Shown here one piece after another: positions 42,561 to 51,003 of a stretch of 64,000 nt of DNA. Source of the stretch: Desulfobacter hydrogenophilus (lineage in GTDB: Bacteria > Desulfobacterota > Desulfobacteria > Desulfobacterales > Desulfobacteraceae); NCBI RefSeq assembly GCF_004319545.1, contig NZ_CP036313.1, positions 1,986,501 to 2,050,500 on the forward strand. The letters run 5' to 3'. The notes below the pieces were generated by a model that was not told the DNA's origin, did no database searches, and saw only the letters and a list, made by a program, of their open reading frames with translations. A program made the position numbers and the translations under genes. The stretch's first letter is position 1. Every line of letters starts with the position of its first letter.

Positions 42561-42790
42561 TGGAGCACTATGACAAATATAAGAACAGCGGAGTTGAATG
42601 GATTGGTGAGATTCCTGAGGGGTGGGAGGTAAAAAAACTGAAATATGTTGCAGATGCCAACCCAAGCAATATTGACAAAAAAATAAAGAAAATGAAGAAG
42701 CTGCCTATTGAGGATCAATTCTTTGGTAATCTGGTAAAAGAATTAATGATGAAAAAAATATATTCAAAATTAAATGAAATTACGGCGTAA
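42560..42790 (+). pseudogene. hsdS 5' fragment (type I restriction specificity)
   Basis: KNSGVEWIGEIPEGWEVKKL is the hallmark start of HsdS target-recognition subunits. After about 40 residues the similarity stops and the frame ends at residue 76 with unrelated sequence (KELMMKKIYSKLNEITA). The complete gene would be about 400 codons, so it is non-functional. Confidence 0.75.
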
Positions 42791-42966
42791 AAAAGTCCTG
42801 GAGGCTTTACTATAAACTTTAAATTTTTTAAAAATTTTGACCAAAAATGAACCGAATGAATCGATTCTCTTTGCGTCAGGTAGAGAGTCAAATGATTGCG
42901 GCGTTACGGAAGTGTATGACTGAATACCACATCGGATAATATAGAACGATTAAAACGGGGTAAGCC

Positions 42967-44052
42967 ATGAAGATACCGATTGTTATTGCTACGGTCATGT
43001 TGCTTGCGGCTACGCTATTACCTTTATGGCGCCATCCTCATTGGCTCGTAAGGGGAATGGATTTTCCACGCATGCAACTGGCTGCCGCTGCATCATTATT
43101 AATCCTGATACAAGTCATATCGCTTGATCTTGCAAAAATCCAGACTTGGGCTCTCATTGGCATTTCACTGGTGTGCTTGGCCTGGCAGCTGCGGTGGGTT
43201 ATGCCGTACACGGTTTTCTGGCGATCAGAAGTTAAAACGACAAAAAAACCTCTCCCCAATCGCAAATTCAGCATTCTCACGGCCAACGTATTGACACCCA
43301 ACAGGCAAGCCGATGCTTTTTTGAAGCTGGTCAACCAATACGCGCCGGATGTACTCGTGACGTTGGAGTCTGATCAGTGGTGGGAACGTCATCTCGATAC
43401 GCTAAAAGCTGACATGCCCTACAGCATGAAATGTCCTTTGGATAATCTCTACGGTATGCATGTCTACTCTCGCTTGCCGCTTGAGGACACGGAAATATCA
43501 TACCTTGTTGAGGACGATATTCCTTCAATGCACGCCCAAGTCAAGTTGCGCTCGGGCGATCCCGTACGTATGCATTTTCTTCATCCTGCTCCCCCCAGCC
43601 CCACAGAGAATTCCGAATCTGCGGAACGGGATGCGGAACTGGTGATTGTTGCCCGGAGCGTGAGGGACAGTGACCAGCCTGTTGTCGTAACAGGAGACCT
43701 CAATGATGTAGCCTGGTCAGCAACTACACGCTTGTTTCGTAAGCTTAGCGGATTACTGGACCCGCGGGTGGGACGGGGAATATTCAATACGTTTCATGCC
43801 AAATACCCATTTGTCCGTTGGCCGTTGGATCACCTGTTTCACAGCTATCATTTCACCGTGACTTCGATTAAACGTTTGCCTTACTTTGGTTCAGATCATT
43901 TTGCACTACTGACAGAGTTGTCATACAGCCCAGCGCGGGGTAAAGATCAGGAGGGGTTGATGGCTGAAGCCGATGATAAATCGTGGGCTTTATCTATCGC
44001 GGAAGAACAGGACGTGAGTGCGGAGGATGTACCCAACCCGAAAGCCAGGTAG
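42967..44052 (+). CDS. Endonuclease/exonuclease/phosphatase (EEP) family membrane protein
   Basis: This 361-residue protein has three N-terminal hydrophobic segments (residues about 1-85) and then an EEP (DNase I-like) domain. The active-site residues are in place: FSILTANVL, VLVTLESDQWW (Glu), MHFLHPAPPSP (His), VVVTGDLNDVAWS (Asp/Asn) and GSDHFALL (Asp-His). The domain faces the cytoplasm or periplasm depending on topology. The substrate, DNA, phospholipid or inositol-like, is not clear. It stands alone after the restriction debris. Confidence 0.88.
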   Translation: MKIPIVIATVMLLAATLLPLWRHPHWLVRGMDFPRMQLAAAASLLILIQVISLDLAKIQTWALIGISLVCLAWQLRWVMPYTVFWRSEVKTTKKPLPNRKFSILTANVLTPNRQADAFLKLVNQYAPDVLVTLESDQWWERHLDTLKADMPYSMKCPLDNLYGMHVYSRLPLEDTEISYLVEDDIPSMHAQVKLRSGDPVRMHFLHPAPPSPTENSESAERDAELVIVARSVRDSDQPVVVTGDLNDVAWSATTRLFRKLSGLLDPRVGRGIFNTFHAKYPFVRWPLDHLFHSYHFTVTSIKRLPYFGSDHFALLTELSYSPARGKDQEGLMAEADDKSWALSIAEEQDVSAEDVPNPKAR

Positions 44053-44604
44053 GGTGGGTAGAAATGGGGTCTTGAAAAATAAGATTTATCATAATATAGA
44101 AACGACACAACGGCTTGCCCTTCCCCATAAAATAGAATCTCCCGGAATTCTTGTATTCATTGAGGGTCTTCTTATTTAATAATTTTTCAAAGCTTTTCTT
44201 GATGGGAAAAGTTCACAAAAGGACGTTCCACTGGTTTGAGATGTGGTTGATTTCGATCTGGGCGGACTTTTGACTGTGTCGCGGACCGACTTGAATACAA
44301 GCACATAGAAACAAACGATCGAAGTAAGGAATGAAGCGTCGTGTTCGATGGGTGCTTGACAGGTAATGATCAGGGATCGTGTCGGAAAATAGAGTGCTTT
44401 ATGCTGGTTGTGGAAAATCAGGACATCTAATGTCCGATTATAATTCCATAAGCGTCCTGTCGTTAAAAGGTTGCTCGGGCGCAGTTTTCAAATCATCTAT
44501 CCCATCGAGATTCTAAATATAAATTGCCAAAATTTTATCATCCGGCATGGTTTTGGCTATGTAGTTTCTAAAAGCGGATCGACACGGTTAATCAAGGAGG
44601 CATT
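44053..44604. other. 552-bp non-coding stretch
   Basis: No gene is supported. A small inverted repeat (GCCAAAA with TTTTGGC, about 44526-44556) lies before the small basic gene. The frame starting at 44471 overlaps that gene in another phase and has no ribosome site, so I do not accept it. Confidence 0.5.
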
Positions 44605-44748
44605 ATGGTTGAAAAAGGGAAAAAAAATAAAAATAAGCACGAGAGCCATAAAATCGGGAAATTGACCCTGAAAGAAAAGCGTAAAAAGAAAAAGGATAAA
44701 CAAACAGAGGGAGATGTTCTCCAAAAGTTTAAAAAGACAGAGGCTTAA
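44605..44748 (+). CDS. 47-residue Lys-rich small protein
   Basis: It has a strong ribosome site (AAGGAGG, 4 bases before ATG) and ends in TAA. About 40% of the residues are Lys or Arg (KGKKNKNKHESHKIGKL, KEKRKKKKDKQ). There are no hydrophobic segments. Such small basic proteins bind nucleic acids or ribosomes; that is only an inference. No family is recognised. A second AAGGAGG follows its stop but leads to no open frame. Confidence 0.6.
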   Translation: MVEKGKKNKNKHESHKIGKLTLKEKRKKKKDKQTEGDVLQKFKKTEA

Positions 44749-44804
44749 AATCAAGGAGGGTGTCATTAATTTAGAGAAACAGGGTACGTCCCTTATGAAG
44801 GGAT

Positions 44805-44874
44805 GGGGGAGACAGATAGCATCCCACCTTAAAGACAGTGGGTTGGTGTTGAGAAATATGCTATTGCCTCCCCC
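44805..44874. other. Unassigned structured element (long hairpin)
   Basis: GGGGGAGACAGATAGCAT pairs with ATGCTATTGCCTCCCCC at the two ends, with one unpaired base and one mismatch. Inside, CCCAC pairs with GTGGG. A smaller hairpin TCCCT-TATGA-AGGGA precedes it (about 44789-44803). There is no T run on either strand, so it is not a standard terminator. It lies between the convergent small basic gene and the dksA-like gene. Confidence 0.5.
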
Positions 44875-44913
44875 GTAAAAATATTATCTCATAGTGCCGG
44901 CCATCAGTCCTGT

Positions 44914-45315
44914 TCAGGACACCAGCGCCTCCAGCCGTTCTTCCGCTTCTTTGCAGTCACGACATTTGGATGTTACAGGCCTTGCGGCAAGCCGCTTGAG
45001 GGAAATTGGTTCCTCGCAAATGTCACAATATCCATAGGTACCGTCTTCAATCCGCTTGAGAGCCGCCTTGATTTTTTTAATCAATTGGCTCTTCCGGGTA
45101 TGGAGCCTGAGATTAACGCTCTGGTTTATGTGAACCATTGTCGCATCAATGACTTCCGTTTCTCTGGATTCCCCCCGGCTTAATTCCGATACCGCACAGC
45201 CGGCCTGACGCAGCAGGTCATCCAGTATATCATTCAGTAGTTTTTCAAAATAGGCCAGGTTCTGGGGTGTCATATGCGGCACTTCACGGCAACAGTCTTG
45301 ATTGTTCACGCTCAT
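44914..45315 (-). CDS. TraR/DksA-family zinc-finger protein
   Basis: At 133 residues it has a coiled-coil N-terminal region and a C4 zinc finger, CDIC-17-CRDC. The coiled-coil tip sequence ETEVIDATM keeps the Asp of the DksA DxxDxA motif, although the other positions differ. DksA proteins enter the RNA polymerase secondary channel and work with ppGpp. AAGGAG precedes its ATG. It is encoded beside a sigma-54 activator, an arrangement repeated at 61884-63816 with a related protein, so it may tune sigma-54 transcription. Confidence 0.9.
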   Translation of the reverse strand: MSVNNQDCCREVPHMTPQNLAYFEKLLNDILDDLLRQAGCAVSELSRGESRETEVIDATMVHINQSVNLRLHTRKSQLIKKIKAALKRIEDGTYGYCDICEEPISLKRLAARPVTSKCRDCKEAEERLEALVS

Positions 45316-45358
45316 CGGATCTCCTTATCAAAAAATATGGTAAATTTTTCATATGTTT

Positions 45359-45520
45359 AGGACCGCAGATTAAATAAGTTGGGCGGAAATAACGCCGAAT
45401 TTTGGTTCATCTACAAGGCGCATTAAAGGTTGAATAGCCGGCCTATTGGACATTTGATGCAACGAAGTAGATGGGCCAAAAGACAAGCTATTTCGTTCAA
45501 GTTATTTAATCTGCGGTCCT
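45359..45520 (-). mobile_element. MITE-like fold-back element, copy C
   Basis: This 162-bp element is inverted relative to copies A, B and D. Both ends read AGGACCGCAGATTAAATAA inward. It is flanked by TTA on the left and TTA on the right, a possible 3-bp target duplication. It lies between the dksA-like gene and the sigma-54 activator. Confidence 0.88.
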
Positions 45521-45551
45521 TAATTTGCGTGGGGAGGCCCGGATTCCTTTT

Positions 45552-45656
45552 TCAGACGCCGACTTCCCTCTGATAAGACCCGTTGAAAAACAGATCCGCC
45601 AGATATCCGGTGATTAGCAATAAAAATGCCAAAGCAAAGAAAATAACCACAGACAT
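45552..45656 (-). CDS. Possible 34-residue membrane peptide
   Basis: The frame encodes one hydrophobic helix (VVIFFALAFLLLITGYLADL) with a short polar tail. It has an ATG but no clear ribosome site. It may be chance. Confidence 0.25.
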   Translation of the reverse strand: MSVVIFFALAFLLLITGYLADLFFNGSYQREVGV

Positions 45657-45772
45657 GTACTGATTATGCTTGGGCTATGTTGACAGAAAACCGGGTTGCT
45701 GTTAAAAAAATACACTTTGCCCGTTCCATCTATTTTACAGCAGAGTGGCACAAATCCTTTTCGAGGTTTTAG

Positions 45773-47161
45773 ATGAAAGATATGCTGGTGTTGACTAATT
45801 CGGAAGATGAGTATCGCTTGATTTCAAATACTTTGTCCGATGCCGGCAGCATCCGTCGGGCCTTTGATCTCAATACGGCGCTGACACTGCATACCCAGTC
45901 GCCGTTTGATCTCATCATGGCCGACATTGAACTGCTGGCAGCCCATCCGGGCATGCAGGCCTTCAGTTCGGTCAATCCGTTTGTTCAGTTCATTGTACTG
46001 TGCATACGGTCCAACACCCGGAAAGCCCTTGAGGCGGTGAAAGCCGGGGCTGTGGGATACTTGCTCTCTCCGTTCTGTGAAAGGGATATTCATCTGCTGA
46101 TTCCCTCATTAAACCGGACCCGCTCCAAGGATTTTGAACTGGAGTACCTGCGGGATCGGTTCTGGAAAATCGAATGGATGGACATCATCCGGTCTAAAAA
46201 TACGAGCATGAAAAAAATTTTCGAGAATGTCCGGTCTGTTGCCCCTACCATCGCCACTGTTCTGCTGCTGGGTGAAACCGGTACGGGCAAAGGCACACTG
46301 GCCCGGCTGATTCATTGGCACAGCCAGCGATCTGAAAAGCCGTTTATCTCCATCCATTGCGGCGCCATCCCGGACACCCTTATCGAAAGCGAGTTGTTCG
46401 GCCATGAAAAAGGCGCCTTTACCGGTGCGGAACGGAAACGGCCAGGTCGGTTTGAAATGGCAGACGGTGGCACCATTTTTCTGGATGAAGTCGGCACCAT
46501 ATCCCCATCTGCCCAGATTAAGCTGCTCCAGGTCCTTCAGGACGGCACCTTTAGCCGGATCGGAGGAGATTCCCTTCTCAAGGCCAATGTACGGATCATC
46601 GCAGCCACCAATTTAGACCTGGAAGACGCTGTCAGAAAAGGGACATATCGAAAAGACCTGTTTTACCGCCTCAACGTGTTTCCCATTGAAATTCCACCTC
46701 TCAAAGAACGACTGGAAGACATGGAATATTTGGTGGATATCTTTTTGAAAAAACTGAATGTCAAGTATGGGAAGAATATTCAAACGGTTCATCCGTCGGT
46801 TATAGAAGGATTCGGCCACTATGAATGGCCCGGCAATATCCGGGAACTTGAAAATATCCTTGAACGTGCCTATATCCTCGAAACCTCCCCTGTGATTGCA
46901 TCCGGTAATTTACCCATCGAAACCCAGATGGCAGTTGCGCAGGGCATACCGGCACCCGGCACCGATCTGACCCTGGCCCAGGCACGCCAGCATGCGGTCA
47001 ATGCCTGTGAATTTTCCTACCTGACCTGCCTGCTGGCGCAGACACACGGCCGGATAAACGATACGGCACAAAAAGCCGGCATTACCGCCCGGCAACTAAA
47101 TCGCCTACTGACCCGGCACGGGCTGGATAAAAAGCAATTCAAACCCAAAAAAGACGCCTGA
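45773..47161 (+). CDS. Sigma-54-dependent activator with degenerate receiver
   Basis: This 462-residue protein has an AAA+ core with Walker A GETGTGKG, the sigma-54 loop GAFTGA, Walker B GGTIFLDEVGTI and a C-terminal Fis-type helix (NDTAQKAGITARQLNRLL). The N-terminal ~120 residues look like a receiver: an Asp is present in LIMADIELL, but the acidic pair is altered (NSEDE) and the conserved Lys is Ser (YLLSPF). It probably cannot be switched by normal phosphorylation. GAGG precedes the ATG. It is a close relative of the product of 62392-63816. Confidence 0.93.
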   Translation: MKDMLVLTNSEDEYRLISNTLSDAGSIRRAFDLNTALTLHTQSPFDLIMADIELLAAHPGMQAFSSVNPFVQFIVLCIRSNTRKALEAVKAGAVGYLLSPFCERDIHLLIPSLNRTRSKDFELEYLRDRFWKIEWMDIIRSKNTSMKKIFENVRSVAPTIATVLLLGETGTGKGTLARLIHWHSQRSEKPFISIHCGAIPDTLIESELFGHEKGAFTGAERKRPGRFEMADGGTIFLDEVGTISPSAQIKLLQVLQDGTFSRIGGDSLLKANVRIIAATNLDLEDAVRKGTYRKDLFYRLNVFPIEIPPLKERLEDMEYLVDIFLKKLNVKYGKNIQTVHPSVIEGFGHYEWPGNIRELENILERAYILETSPVIASGNLPIETQMAVAQGIPAPGTDLTLAQARQHAVNACEFSYLTCLLAQTHGRINDTAQKAGITARQLNRLLTRHGLDKKQFKPKKDA

Positions 47162-47216
47162 TGTCTGAATAAAGCATAAAGAGCCATCGCTTTAAAGACA
47201 TTCAGTGTCTGGTTTT

Positions 47217-47312
47217 TATATGAAAATTCCGATAAGTTACTCAATTACTTTCATGCTTTGTTGTGGATTGAGCCTGGGTGTTGATAGACCAGGCCAGCCC
47301 ATGGCTGTTATA
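47217..47312 (+). repeat. ~95-bp dispersed repeat, copy 2
   Basis: TATATGAAAATTCCGATAAG to CAGCCCATGGCTGTTATAT. It lies just downstream of the sigma-54 activator and ends at the first base of fold-back element D, so one element was placed at the border of the other. Confidence 0.75.
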
Positions 47313-47474
47313 TGGACCGCAGATTAAATAACTTGAACGAAATAGCTTGCCTTTTGGCCCATCTACTTCGTTGCATCAAAGGTTCAATAGGCCTGCTATT
47401 CAACCTTTAATGCGCCTTGTAGATAAACCAAAATTCGGCGTTATTTCTGCCCAACTTATTTAATCTGCGGTCCT
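47313..47474 (+). mobile_element. MITE-like fold-back element, copy D
   Basis: This 162-bp copy is in the orientation of A and B. The left end starts TGGACCGC rather than AGGACCGC. TAT on both sides of GGACC/GGTCC could be a 3-bp duplication. The centre AAAGGTTCAATAG pairs with CTATTCAACCTTT. Confidence 0.87.
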
Positions 47475-47515
47475 ATGGTACGGCTGAAGCTTTGCTTTAC
47501 AGCCGCATAACTGCG

Positions 47516-47998
47516 TTAACCTGAAAAATGATTTCTCAAGGCTTTTCTTGATGCTTTGTCTACCAATGTAAAAAAACAATCTGCTTCATCTTTCAACCGG
47601 GATGGCTTGTGGCCTTTAACTTTTTTGAATTCACAGTCCAGTTGCTCTATTAAATAGAAAAATTTTTGATACAGCACACTGTTTTTAATGGGCTTATTCT
47701 TCTTTGATAAATAATCATTTATATCAAGTCGCCTACGCCTTGCCTTAAGCCCGACAATGTTTTGGGAATCGGTATACACAATAAGTTTGCCGACAGGTTT
47801 TTGAATTGAACTCAATGCCCAGATCAGGGTCTGGATCTCCAGTTTGGTTGAGCTGGTGTGTTCAAATTCTTTTACCTTAACATCTGCTTTAAAGGATTCT
47901 GAATAGGGCACCTCCCCCAACACAGCAAGGTATGCCCCATATCCGACGTTTGATTTGGGATTCACACTGCCATCGGTGAATAGCCATAGGATTGTCAT
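47516..47998 (-). CDS. RNase H-like family protein
   Basis: This 160-residue protein has the four-acid RNase H site: Asp in LFTDGSVNPKS, Glu in TKLEIQTLIWAL, Asp in LIVYTDSQNIVGL, and Asp in DEADCFF after the mobile-loop His in KKVKGHKPSRL. It should cleave RNA in RNA-DNA hybrids. It differs from standard RnhA in length and in several loops, so a specialised role is possible. A weak ribosome site precedes the ATG. It stands alone and is divergent from the 48267 gene. Confidence 0.85.
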   Translation of the reverse strand: MTILWLFTDGSVNPKSNVGYGAYLAVLGEVPYSESFKADVKVKEFEHTSSTKLEIQTLIWALSSIQKPVGKLIVYTDSQNIVGLKARRRRLDINDYLSKKNKPIKNSVLYQKFFYLIEQLDCEFKKVKGHKPSRLKDEADCFFTLVDKASRKALRNHFSG

Positions 47999-48266
47999 TA
48001 AATTAATCTCTTCACATCAATTGTCTCTACAGTTAATTTGAAACTTGGATCAAGCCTTTCCGCTTACTCCATGATACAAGCGTATCAGGCTGAATTTCAG
48101 GATACAAGCAAACACTGTCAAGAGCTAAAACATCGTGTTGGGTTGTATAAAGGCTTGATATTTAAATTAAAATCGGCTAATGTCCCGGGACCATTTTTAA
48201 TGACAGGCTTAACAAGTTGGCGTAGCGTCTATCGGAGCCTGTCGGATATACGAGGTACAAAAAATA

Positions 48267-48719
48267 ATGTCAGAACAAAATTTTGATTATGAAGTCCGGT
48301 GCAAATCGTGTTTTAATAAGTTCATTGTCCAGATGTATGACAGTCACGACAAATGCCTCTGGCTTGTGGACAACAAAGACTGGTACTGCGATTCATGTAA
48401 AAGAGAATACCTTGATAAAAAAACAGAAATGTTTTCAAAAGCCAATGCCGGCTTAGGTTTCCCCCCGCTAACCGGCACGCAGAAGAGGATTGCCTGGGCT
48501 GAAAAAATAAGGGCTGAATTGATAAATAAGGCCAATTATTTGAATTCAACCCTGAGCCATGAAGACGAAGATGCAAAAACATTGTCAGACAAAGCTTTTC
48601 TACTATTTTTCCAGGAGTGGCAAACAGAAACAGACGCCAAATGGTGGATAGACAACAGAACAACAAATGTCAGGGATATATCCATTCGGATAAAGGAAAT
48701 AACGGATACGCTGTTATAA
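48267..48719 (+). CDS. Hypothetical protein with two CxxC pairs
   Basis: This 150-residue protein has C12xxC15 (RCKSCFNKF) and C41xxC44 (YCDSCKREY), a likely zinc ribbon. The middle LTGTQKRIAWAEKIRAELI and the later DAKWWIDNR form a pattern I have seen in phage- or plasmid-borne proteins of unknown role. GAGG lies 11 bases upstream of the ATG. It ends 5 bases before the convergent yehS gene. Function unknown. Confidence 0.6.
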   Translation: MSEQNFDYEVRCKSCFNKFIVQMYDSHDKCLWLVDNKDWYCDSCKREYLDKKTEMFSKANAGLGFPPLTGTQKRIAWAEKIRAELINKANYLNSTLSHEDEDAKTLSDKAFLLFFQEWQTETDAKWWIDNRTTNVRDISIRIKEITDTLL

Positions 48720-48724
48720 CGATC

Positions 48725-49231
48725 TTATGGCAATGGCAAGTTGCCCCAGGGGGTTACAGGCTCATTCTCTGTGCCGGGCCTTAATTCAAGCTGAAGCCCT
48801 TTTAAAAAATTACGCAACATCTGGTTTTTGCATTCTCTGTAATGTTTATGCCCGGGTTTTCGAAAAAAGGCGCTTAATTCATGTTTGCTGATTTGCAAAC
48901 CCGCCAGGGCTAAAACCCTTATCATATCCTCTGTTTTGAAGTTTAAGGCAATCTTCAGTTTCTTTAAAATCGCGTTATTATCTAATGCCTGTTCAGGCAC
49001 AGGTTGCGCGCCTTCTTTTTTTCCCCGTTTATGATTGATCAATCCATTCAAAAAGACAGCCAGCTCTGTATCCGTGCAATTTTTACAGGCGGGGTCATCA
49101 TCTTTTTTCAGCCAGTCACTGACCTGGTCCCGGGACACCTCATGTCCGGCTTGTTCAAAAATAGAGATCATCTCTGAATCACTGAAATTAAAAATATATC
49201 GAATCCTGCGTAGAACAGCATTTTTATTCAT
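48725..49231 (-). CDS. yehS: DUF1456 (YehS) family protein
   Basis: This 168-residue protein has two copies of the DUF1456 unit: NAVLRRIRYIFNFSDSEMI with LAVFLNGLINHKRG, and NAILKKLKIALNFKTEDMI with LRNFLKGLQLELRPG. The role is unknown, though the repeats resemble small helical DNA- or RNA-associated domains. Its ATG overlaps a TGA that was the stop of a now deleted cvfB copy, so yehS was once translationally coupled to cvfB. Confidence 0.9.
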   Translation of the reverse strand: MNKNAVLRRIRYIFNFSDSEMISIFEQAGHEVSRDQVSDWLKKDDDPACKNCTDTELAVFLNGLINHKRGKKEGAQPVPEQALDNNAILKKLKIALNFKTEDMIRVLALAGLQISKHELSAFFRKPGHKHYRECKNQMLRNFLKGLQLELRPGTENEPVTPWGNLPLP

Positions 49232-49412
49232 TTTAATAGACCAATTCCATTGTTGTTTAATTCTATCAATCTTTTTTATACAGATTGCCCACAGCCCTTT
49301 TGAATTCTTTTTTGCTCATGGAAAAACGCTTGCGGATTCCTCACTGAGAAAGTTATCCCGGTATCATATCATACAAATTACGTTCTTGATACATGATGAG
49401 TTTAAGGTTCCA
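49229..49412 (-). pseudogene. Deleted copy of cvfB (ends only)
   Basis: The left ~100 bp match the last codons of the intact cvfB at 52723 onward, and the right ~85 bp match its 5' leader (53640-53705, including CATACAAATTACGTTCTTGA). The ~880-bp body between is missing and the junction lies at about 49326. The remaining leader now directly precedes yehS. Confidence 0.85.
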
Positions 49413-49767
49413 GGGGGATAAAATTTTATATCCCGTTTTGCGGTCTTTTTCTATTTGGCAACTGCTTCAAGGATGTGGTGAAGGATATGGTGAGAGACGG
49501 ATTTGTCCGATTGTATCGTTTCAATGACCGATGCCGGATAATTTAGCGTGCGATCGGGATGAATTAAATGAGGGCTGGCTGGCTTCTTTAATGAAATAAT
49601 CTTCGTACATGATTTACTGCAAACTGATGCCGTTTTCCATGTAGCCTGCCCCTGCCGTCCGGCAGTTATTTACAAATAATTACAGGGGAAACCCTATTTA
49701 TTTATCAATGCAGATATGTTTAAATTTATATAGGTTCAAGCCTATATGACCAAGCGAAAGGAGGCAT
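49413..49767. other. 355-bp non-coding stretch
   Basis: No gene or repeat is seen. The AAAGGAGG at 49757-49764 is the ribosome site of the next gene. Short A/T-rich runs near 49680-49740 may hold its promoter. Confidence 0.5.
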
Positions 49768-50022
49768 ATGATGGCACGCTTGTCTGGGTATTTCACAACA
49801 AAACGAACGCCGGCAAAAAGTCAGGGCCCTTTACCGGAAAGACCGGTTCCGGACCACCCTCCCATGGAAACCCCGCCTCACCGTGAACCGCCACCGGATC
49901 CAACGTTGCCGGAAAAACCGCCCAGGAAGGACCCGCCACCGGATATGCCGCCGATGAAGGCCCCGCCTGATAAAAAAGTGCCGGTCAAGGGCAGGAATTT
50001 AATACATAAAAAAATTGTATGA
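49768..50022 (+). CDS. Small proline-rich protein
   Basis: This 84-residue protein (or 83 from the second ATG, better spaced from AAAGGAGG) is about one third proline, with Pro-Pro-x-acidic/basic runs such as PPHREPPPDPTLPEKPPRKD. There is no signal peptide or membrane helix. It lies 8 bases before the PRC-barrel gene and is probably in the same transcript. Such sequences are flexible linkers or binding ligands. Function unknown. Confidence 0.6.
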   Translation: MMARLSGYFTTKRTPAKSQGPLPERPVPDHPPMETPPHREPPPDPTLPEKPPRKDPPPDMPPMKAPPDKKVPVKGRNLIHKKIV

Positions 50023-50030
50023 GGTGACCC

Positions 50031-50834
50031 ATGTTAAGAAGTGCCAATGAATTAATAGGATACAAACTGAGTGCATTGGACCAAATTGTCGGTAGCTGCA
50101 AAGATTTCTTATTTGATGACCGATGGTGGACAATTCGTCATATGCTGGCCGATACCGGCGGATGGCTGATTGGACAAAAAGTGCTGATATCCCCCATGTC
50201 GATCACCAAACAAGATTGGAAAACCCGGCATATTTATTTGAATATAACAAAAGAACAGATCGAGAAATGCCCGAGTCCGTCGGAAGATGAGACGGTGTCC
50301 CGAGCACATGAACGCAAAATCTCCCAGTATTATAGAATTCCCTACTATTGGGTCGATTCAGGTTTGTGGGGGGGCACAGCCTATCCCGAAGAGATGGACC
50401 GGGAAATTTCTAAGATGATCCCCCATTCTCAACAAGAGGAATCTGATGAAGAGGGCGAAAATCATCTAAGATCACTCAAAGAGGTGACCGGTTATTATAT
50501 CAAGGCCAATGACGGCAACATCGGTCATGTAGAAGAGTTCATCATGGATGAGAAAACCTGGGCACTGAGATATGTCGTCGTTGATACCCGGAATTGGCTG
50601 CCCGGTGGCAAAAAGGTGTTGCTGCCTTTGAAATGGGCAAAATCCGTCAGCTGGGCGAACACTGAATTTGAAATAAACCTGAACAAAGCCGACATCGAAA
50701 ACGGGCCGGAATTTGATTCGAAAAAACCGATTACCATCGAATATGAGGCACAGATTTACGATTATTACGGCAGACCCTTTGAGGTTAGTATTGATAAAAC
50801 CACCCAGCAGCATATTGCCAATCCGTTTGTCTGA
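50031..50834 (+). CDS. Protein with two PRC-barrel domains
   Basis: This 267-residue protein has a first PRC barrel (residues about 4-80, SANELIGYKLSALDQIVG and WWTIRHMLADTGGWLIGQKV) and a second (about 150-230, EVTGYYIKANDGNIGHVEEF and WALRYVVVDTRNWLPGGKKV). PRC barrels bind RNA or mediate protein contacts, for example in RimM and photosynthetic reaction centres. Stand-alone tandem forms occur in stress-related loci. GAGGTG precedes the ATG. The neighbours are small charged proteins. Confidence 0.88.
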   Translation: MLRSANELIGYKLSALDQIVGSCKDFLFDDRWWTIRHMLADTGGWLIGQKVLISPMSITKQDWKTRHIYLNITKEQIEKCPSPSEDETVSRAHERKISQYYRIPYYWVDSGLWGGTAYPEEMDREISKMIPHSQQEESDEEGENHLRSLKEVTGYYIKANDGNIGHVEEFIMDEKTWALRYVVVDTRNWLPGGKKVLLPLKWAKSVSWANTEFEINLNKADIENGPEFDSKKPITIEYEAQIYDYYGRPFEVSIDKTTQQHIANPFV

Positions 50835-51003
50835 CAGGGTTCAGTAACGATGCTCCGCGATATTTTCCAAACAGATCTGCCTTAATAACCGCCACGGGCT
50901 CACCAGGGTTTTTACTGTGGTTCTGCCCACAATAAAAGTTGAGAGATTCTTGTGGGTTACACATACTTTCTCATAAAAGGCTTAACAACAAAGAGGTGAA
51001 TTT

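Noticed and set aside
44471-44665. 64-residue frame overlapping the Lys-rich small gene
   Set aside because: It has no ribosome site, while the other phase has AAGGAGG and a clean start.
45740-45762. TGGCAC before the 45773 activator as a sigma-54 promoter
   Set aside because: There is no GC dinucleotide at the -12 position.
47480-47522. GTTATGC near the RNase H gene as a possible fourth attC-like site
   Set aside because: A small hairpin and core-like bases are present, but the paired inner boxes and spacing of the other three sites are missing.
48038-48286. 82-residue frame before the CxxC protein gene
   Set aside because: It overlaps the next gene, has no ribosome site and no recognisable sequence pattern.
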